A DNA stretch of 64,000 bases from Croceibacterium aestuarii (lineage in GTDB: Bacteria; Pseudomonadota; Alphaproteobacteria; Sphingomonadales; Sphingomonadaceae), in assembly GCF_030657335.1 (NCBI RefSeq), contig NZ_CP131039.1, forward strand, positions 2,434,501-2,498,500, in the 5' to 3' direction. The notes beneath the pieces are model-generated. The model was given only the letters and a program-made list of their open reading frames with translations, was not told where the DNA came from and made no database searches. Each line of letters begins with the position of its first letter. Positions within the stretch are counted from its first letter, which is position 1. Position numbers and translations under genes: made by a program. Positions 60,859 through 64,000 of the stretch are shown piece by piece.

Positions 60859-61605
60859 ATGGATACGAAACCCGCCATCCCGCTCAGCGAAGCGCTCGCA
60901 GCCGCCCAGGACTGGTGGCGCGAAGCGGGCGTCGACTGCGATTTCGTCGACGAGCCACACAATTGGCTCGCCGCACCCGAACCGGTCACCAAGGCTGCTG
61001 CTCCGCCGGCAGCAACGGCGATCGAGCCGCCGGAAAAGCCGGAACTGCCGCCGCTGGGAGGGGATCGCGCCGCCTGGCCTCGATCGCTCGCCGAGTTCGC
61101 GCCATGGTGGCTCTCCGAGCCCTCGCTCGCCGCTGCCGGCAGCGGGCAGCGAATCCCGCCCCGCGGGGCCGCCCGGGCGAAGCTGATGATTCTCGTGGCC
61201 ATGCCCGAGACAGGCGATTCGCAGGCGCTCCTCTCTGGTCCGCACGGCCAGCTCGTATCCGCCATGCGCGAGGCCATGGGCCTTGCCGAAGAGGAGACCT
61301 ATCTGGCGTCGGCCTTGCCTTACCATGCCAAGCACCCAGATTGGACGATGCTGGTCGCGCGCGGATTCGACGATATCGTCAAGCACCACATCGCCCTTGC
61401 CGCTCCGCAGCGCATTCTTGTGCTCGGTCGCGAACTTTTGACTCTTTTTCAGCACGATCCGGCGCAAGGCGGTGCAAATCCGCGGCGAATCGCGCTTGAA
61501 GGCTCCGACACGGCGGTGCTCGCCGCGGTCGACCCCGACACGCTCTTGCAGCGGTGGAAATTCCGGGCGTCGCTGTGGCAGGCCTGGCTCGACTGGAGGG
61601 AGTGA
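60859..61605 (+). CDS. Uracil-DNA glycosylase-like protein
   Basis: A 248-aa protein whose C-terminal half resembles the family 4 UDG fold: KLMILVAMPETGDSQALLSGPHGQLVSAMREAMGL (compare the GEAPG...E...PF-G...LL pattern) and the later PQRILVLGRELLTLFQ. Key UDG residues are not clearly kept and no four-cysteine FeS pattern is seen, so activity is doubtful. The N-terminal 100 residues are Pro/Ala-rich. It overlaps the lytic transglycosylase frame. Confidence 0.6.
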   Translation: MDTKPAIPLSEALAAAQDWWREAGVDCDFVDEPHNWLAAPEPVTKAAAPPAATAIEPPEKPELPPLGGDRAAWPRSLAEFAPWWLSEPSLAAAGSGQRIPPRGAARAKLMILVAMPETGDSQALLSGPHGQLVSAMREAMGLAEEETYLASALPYHAKHPDWTMLVARGFDDIVKHHIALAAPQRILVLGRELLTLFQHDPAQGGANPRRIALEGSDTAVLAAVDPDTLLQRWKFRASLWQAWLDWRE

Positions 61606-61610
61606 ACAGC

Positions 61611-63365
61611 GTGAAGTTCTTCGCATCGGCCACGGCGGCCGTGCTTGTGGCAACGGCAGCTTTCCCGGCCGCAGCCGAGACGACCCGCGAATATTTCACC
61701 GCCCATGCCACCGGGAACGGCGCGCCGCAGCAGCTGGACCGCGACACGCGCGACTATTACCGCCAGGTCTTCGGCGCCATCGACAGGGGCGACTGGAACA
61801 CGGCCGCGGCCATGCTTGCCCAGCGCGACGGACCGCTCCACGCGGTCGCCCAGGCCGAGCTCTATCTCGCCGCCGGGTCGCCCCGGGTCGAGTTGCCGCA
61901 GATCGAAGCCTGGATGGCCAAAGGGCGCCGCCTGCCCGAGGCAGCGCAGCTCGCGCGGCTCGCCGTCACCCGCGGCGCCGCCACGATGCCCGATGTGGCG
62001 GAAGAGGCCGATTTCTATCCGCGCGCCGCCCTGCCGCGCCGCGTCCGTCCCCGCACGATCGACGACGGCTCCATGCCCGAGGCCATCCGCGAGCAAATCC
62101 TCAAGAGCATCGTCAACGACGATCCCGACGGCGCCCGCCAGCTGCTCGACGGAGTCGATGCGACGCTGAGCCCCGAGGCGCGCGCCGAATGGCGCCAGCG
62201 TGTCGCGTGGAGCTACTATATCGAGAACCGGGATGCCGAGGCGCTGGCCATGGCGCAGACGGTGGCAGCGGGCAGCGGTCCGTGGGTCGCCGAGGGGGAC
62301 TGGGCCGCCGCGCTCGCCGCCTGGCGGCTCGGCGACTGCGGCCTGGCCGGCAATTATTTCGAGCGTTCGGCTCACGGCGCGCAGAACGCCGAACTTCGCG
62401 CCGCCGGCTATTACTGGGCGAGCCGCGCAGCGCTGCGCTGCCGTCAGCCGGAGCGCAGCGCCGAACTCCTGCGCGGCGCTGCGGGTGACGACGAGACCCT
62501 CTACGGCATGCTGGCAAGCGAACAGCTCGGACGGGCGCTGCCCGACCGGGTCGATACCGCCGACTTCACCCAAGCCGACTGGCGCAGCCTCAAGGACAAC
62601 GACAACGTCCGGACCGCCGTCGCGCTCGCGGAAATCGGCCGCGACGCGCTGGCCAGCGAAGTGCTGATCCACGAGGCCAAGATCGGCAACCCGAAGAATT
62701 TCGGCGCGCTCACGCGCCTCGCGCGCGATCTCGGCCTGCCGCAGACCCAGCTCTATTTCGCCTATAATGCACCGGTCGGCGCCGATCCCGATCCCGCCTC
62801 CCGCTGGCCGACGCCCAAGTGGCTGCCCGCGACCGGCTGGCAGGTCGATCCGGCGCTGGCCTATGCCCACACCCTGCAGGAATCGAACTTTCGCGCGAAC
62901 GCGGTCAGCCCGGCGCAGGCCAAGGGTCTGATGCAGATCACGCCCATTACCGTGCGCGAGCACGCTCCGCGGCTGGGCATGAGCGCGAGCCAGGTCGACA
63001 TCTTCGATCCCGCCACCAATCTCGCTTTCGGCCAGCGCAACCTCGAGATGCTTCGCGATGCACCGGCGACCCACGGGTACCTGCCGCAGGTCATGGCGGC
63101 CTACAACGCAGGGCTGACCCCCGTCACCCGCTGGAACAACGAGGTGAACGACCAGGGCGACCCCCTGCTCTACATGGAAAGCATTCCCTATTGGGAGACC
63201 CGCAGCTACGTCGCCATCGTGATGCGCAACTACTGGATGTACGAGCGGCAGGCGCGGGCGAAGTCCGCCAGCCGTGTCTCGCTGGCCGAGAACGCATGGC
63301 CCGCTTTCCCGAGCGAGAGTGGCGGCGACGGGCGGGTGTACCTGACCGCCTCGGCGGAGAAATAG
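61611..63365 (+). CDS. Soluble lytic murein transglycosylase
   Basis: Periplasmic Slt70-like enzyme, 584 aa, with a signal peptide (VKFFASATAAVLVATAAFPAAAE). A long helical superhelix (about 30-390) precedes the GH23 domain: catalytic Glu424 in HTLQESNFRANAVSPAQAKGLMQITP, then DPATNLAFGQRNLEML, VMAAYNAGLTPVTRW and ESIPYWETRSYVAIVMRNYWMY. GTG 61611 is preferred because GGAGGGAG sits 8 bases before it; GTG 61602, overlapping the upstream stop, is an alternative. Confidence 0.94.
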   Translation: MKFFASATAAVLVATAAFPAAAETTREYFTAHATGNGAPQQLDRDTRDYYRQVFGAIDRGDWNTAAAMLAQRDGPLHAVAQAELYLAAGSPRVELPQIEAWMAKGRRLPEAAQLARLAVTRGAATMPDVAEEADFYPRAALPRRVRPRTIDDGSMPEAIREQILKSIVNDDPDGARQLLDGVDATLSPEARAEWRQRVAWSYYIENRDAEALAMAQTVAAGSGPWVAEGDWAAALAAWRLGDCGLAGNYFERSAHGAQNAELRAAGYYWASRAALRCRQPERSAELLRGAAGDDETLYGMLASEQLGRALPDRVDTADFTQADWRSLKDNDNVRTAVALAEIGRDALASEVLIHEAKIGNPKNFGALTRLARDLGLPQTQLYFAYNAPVGADPDPASRWPTPKWLPATGWQVDPALAYAHTLQESNFRANAVSPAQAKGLMQITPITVREHAPRLGMSASQVDIFDPATNLAFGQRNLEMLRDAPATHGYLPQVMAAYNAGLTPVTRWNNEVNDQGDPLLYMESIPYWETRSYVAIVMRNYWMYERQARAKSASRVSLAENAWPAFPSESGGDGRVYLTASAEK

Positions 63366-63366
63366 C

Positions 63367-63894
63367 GTGGCGATCGACGAAGCCCGCGAGTTCAAGCCGA
63401 TTTCCATCGCCTTGCTGACGGTGAGTGACACGCGCGGACCCGAGGACGATACCTCGGGCGACATCCTCGCCCAGCGGATCACCGACGCCGGCCACCGGCT
63501 GGCGGTGCGCGCGATCGAGAAGGACGACGCCGACGCCATCGTCCGCCGCCTGAGCGGCTGGATCGACGACCCGCAGATCGACGCGATCGTCTCGACCGGC
63601 GGGACCGGCCTGACCGGGCGCGACGTGACCCCCGAAGCACTGAACCGCGTCGCCGACAAGGTGATCGAGGGCTTCGGTGAGCTTTTCCGCTGGGTCAGCT
63701 ACCAGACCATCGGCACCAGCACCGTCCAGAGCCGAGCCCTCGCCGTGCTCGCACGCGGCACCTACATCTTCGCCCTGCCCGGCTCGAACGGCGCGGTGAA
63801 GGACGGCTGGGACCGCATTCTCGCCGAACAGCTCGACAGCCGCAACCGGCCGTGCAACTTCGTCGAACTGATGCCAAGGTTGCGGGAGAAGTAG
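63367..63894 (+). CDS. moaB: Molybdenum cofactor biosynthesis protein B
   Basis: MoaB/Mog-fold protein, 175 aa, acting in molybdopterin adenylylation or a related step: ISIALLTVSDTRGPEDDTSGD, DAIVSTGGTGLTGRDVTPEAL, TSTVQSRALAVLARGTYIFALPGSNGAVKDGWD. Start GTG 63367, one base after the transglycosylase stop, so the two genes are in one transcript although unrelated in function. No other moa genes are in view. Confidence 0.95.
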   Translation: MAIDEAREFKPISIALLTVSDTRGPEDDTSGDILAQRITDAGHRLAVRAIEKDDADAIVRRLSGWIDDPQIDAIVSTGGTGLTGRDVTPEALNRVADKVIEGFGELFRWVSYQTIGTSTVQSRALAVLARGTYIFALPGSNGAVKDGWDRILAEQLDSRNRPCNFVELMPRLREK

Positions 63895-63899
63895 GACAG

Positions 63900-64000
63900 A
63901 TGAGGCTCTATCGCGCGGTCAGGAAATGGATAGATCGCGACCTCTCTCGAGGCTCTCGAGTCATTCTGAAAGCCGACGGCAAGAGCGAATTCGTATCGAA
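63900..64000 (+). CDS. Start of an unidentified ORF (partial)
   Basis: An ATG 5 bases after the moaB stop opens a frame that stays open to the window edge, 33 residues starting MRLYRAVRKWIDRDLSRGSR. The base composition is less GC-rich than the neighbours. Too short to identify; it could equally be non-coding. Confidence 0.35.
   Translation, partial: MRLYRAVRKWIDRDLSRGSRVILKADGKSEFVS

Noticed and set aside
1-64000. tRNA, rRNA, CRISPR arrays, insertion sequences, prophage or integrase genes
   Set aside because: No cloverleaf-like gap sequence, regularly spaced repeats, transposase motifs or att-like duplications were found; gaps are short and gene order looks chromosomal.

Overview
The window is a contiguous piece of a GC-rich alphaproteobacterial chromosome, most likely Sphingomonadales and probably Erythrobacteraceae. 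This is inferred from the family make-up: a nuo operon with small interleaved ORFs, an RNase E with an acidic insert in its S1 domain, a full exosortase A (XrtA) exopolysaccharide locus, and the order rne / amidase / PBP1A / prfB. I see no tRNA, rRNA, insertion sequence, phage gene, integrase or CRISPR array. The window is nearly all coding, with dense operons joined by ATGA, GTGA or TGATG start-stop overlaps.

Layout. (1) 1-5879, minus strand: respiratory complex I operon nuoA-B-C-D-E-F, with nuoF running off the left edge. A lipoprotein gene and three tiny membrane-protein genes lie between the subunits. (2) 6077-15700: acetyl-CoA acetyltransferase, two tandem paralogous lipoproteins, an SH3 protein, an ammonium transporter with two NTF2-fold proteins, a CE2-type esterase, a nitronate-monooxygenase-like flavoprotein, a lipoprotein methyltransferase and prfB. 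(3) 15853-23121: secreted peroxiredoxin, PBP1A and amidase on the minus strand, then divergent rne with a 449-base leader and a clear terminator. (4) 23206-29734: BASS transporter, tannase-family esterase, three TadE/TadG-type genes and a methyltransferase. (5) 29986-33098: sdhB, PaaI-like thioesterase, zapE and pirin. (6) 33108-52707: the XrtA locus. Its minus-strand arm holds export lipoprotein, Wzz, tyrosine kinase, beta-barrel, ATPase, deacetylase, FemAB protein, glycosyltransferase, XrtA and amidotransferase, and it ends with a stand-alone DSF-synthase (RpfF) homologue. A divergent pair of arms carries an acyl-AMP ligase and PLP decarboxylase one way, and an acyltransferase, acyl carrier protein and two hydrolases the other. 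(7) 52684-64000: RNA methyltransferase, Nnr, lipoprotein, ilvD, N-formylglutamate amidohydrolase, ispE, ETF-QO, a UDG-like protein, lytic transglycosylase, a MoaB-like protein and the start of one more ORF.

The most interesting part is region 6. An RpfF-type crotonase keeps both catalytic glutamates and sits directly behind the exopolysaccharide/XrtA genes, in a locus that also has its own acyl carrier protein and acyl-activating enzyme. The intergenic regions before rpfF and before the export gene share a TGTC-type inverted repeat with a 5-base spacer and a 10-base word. This suggests, but does not prove, that a diffusible fatty-acid signal and exopolysaccharide/protein sorting are linked here.
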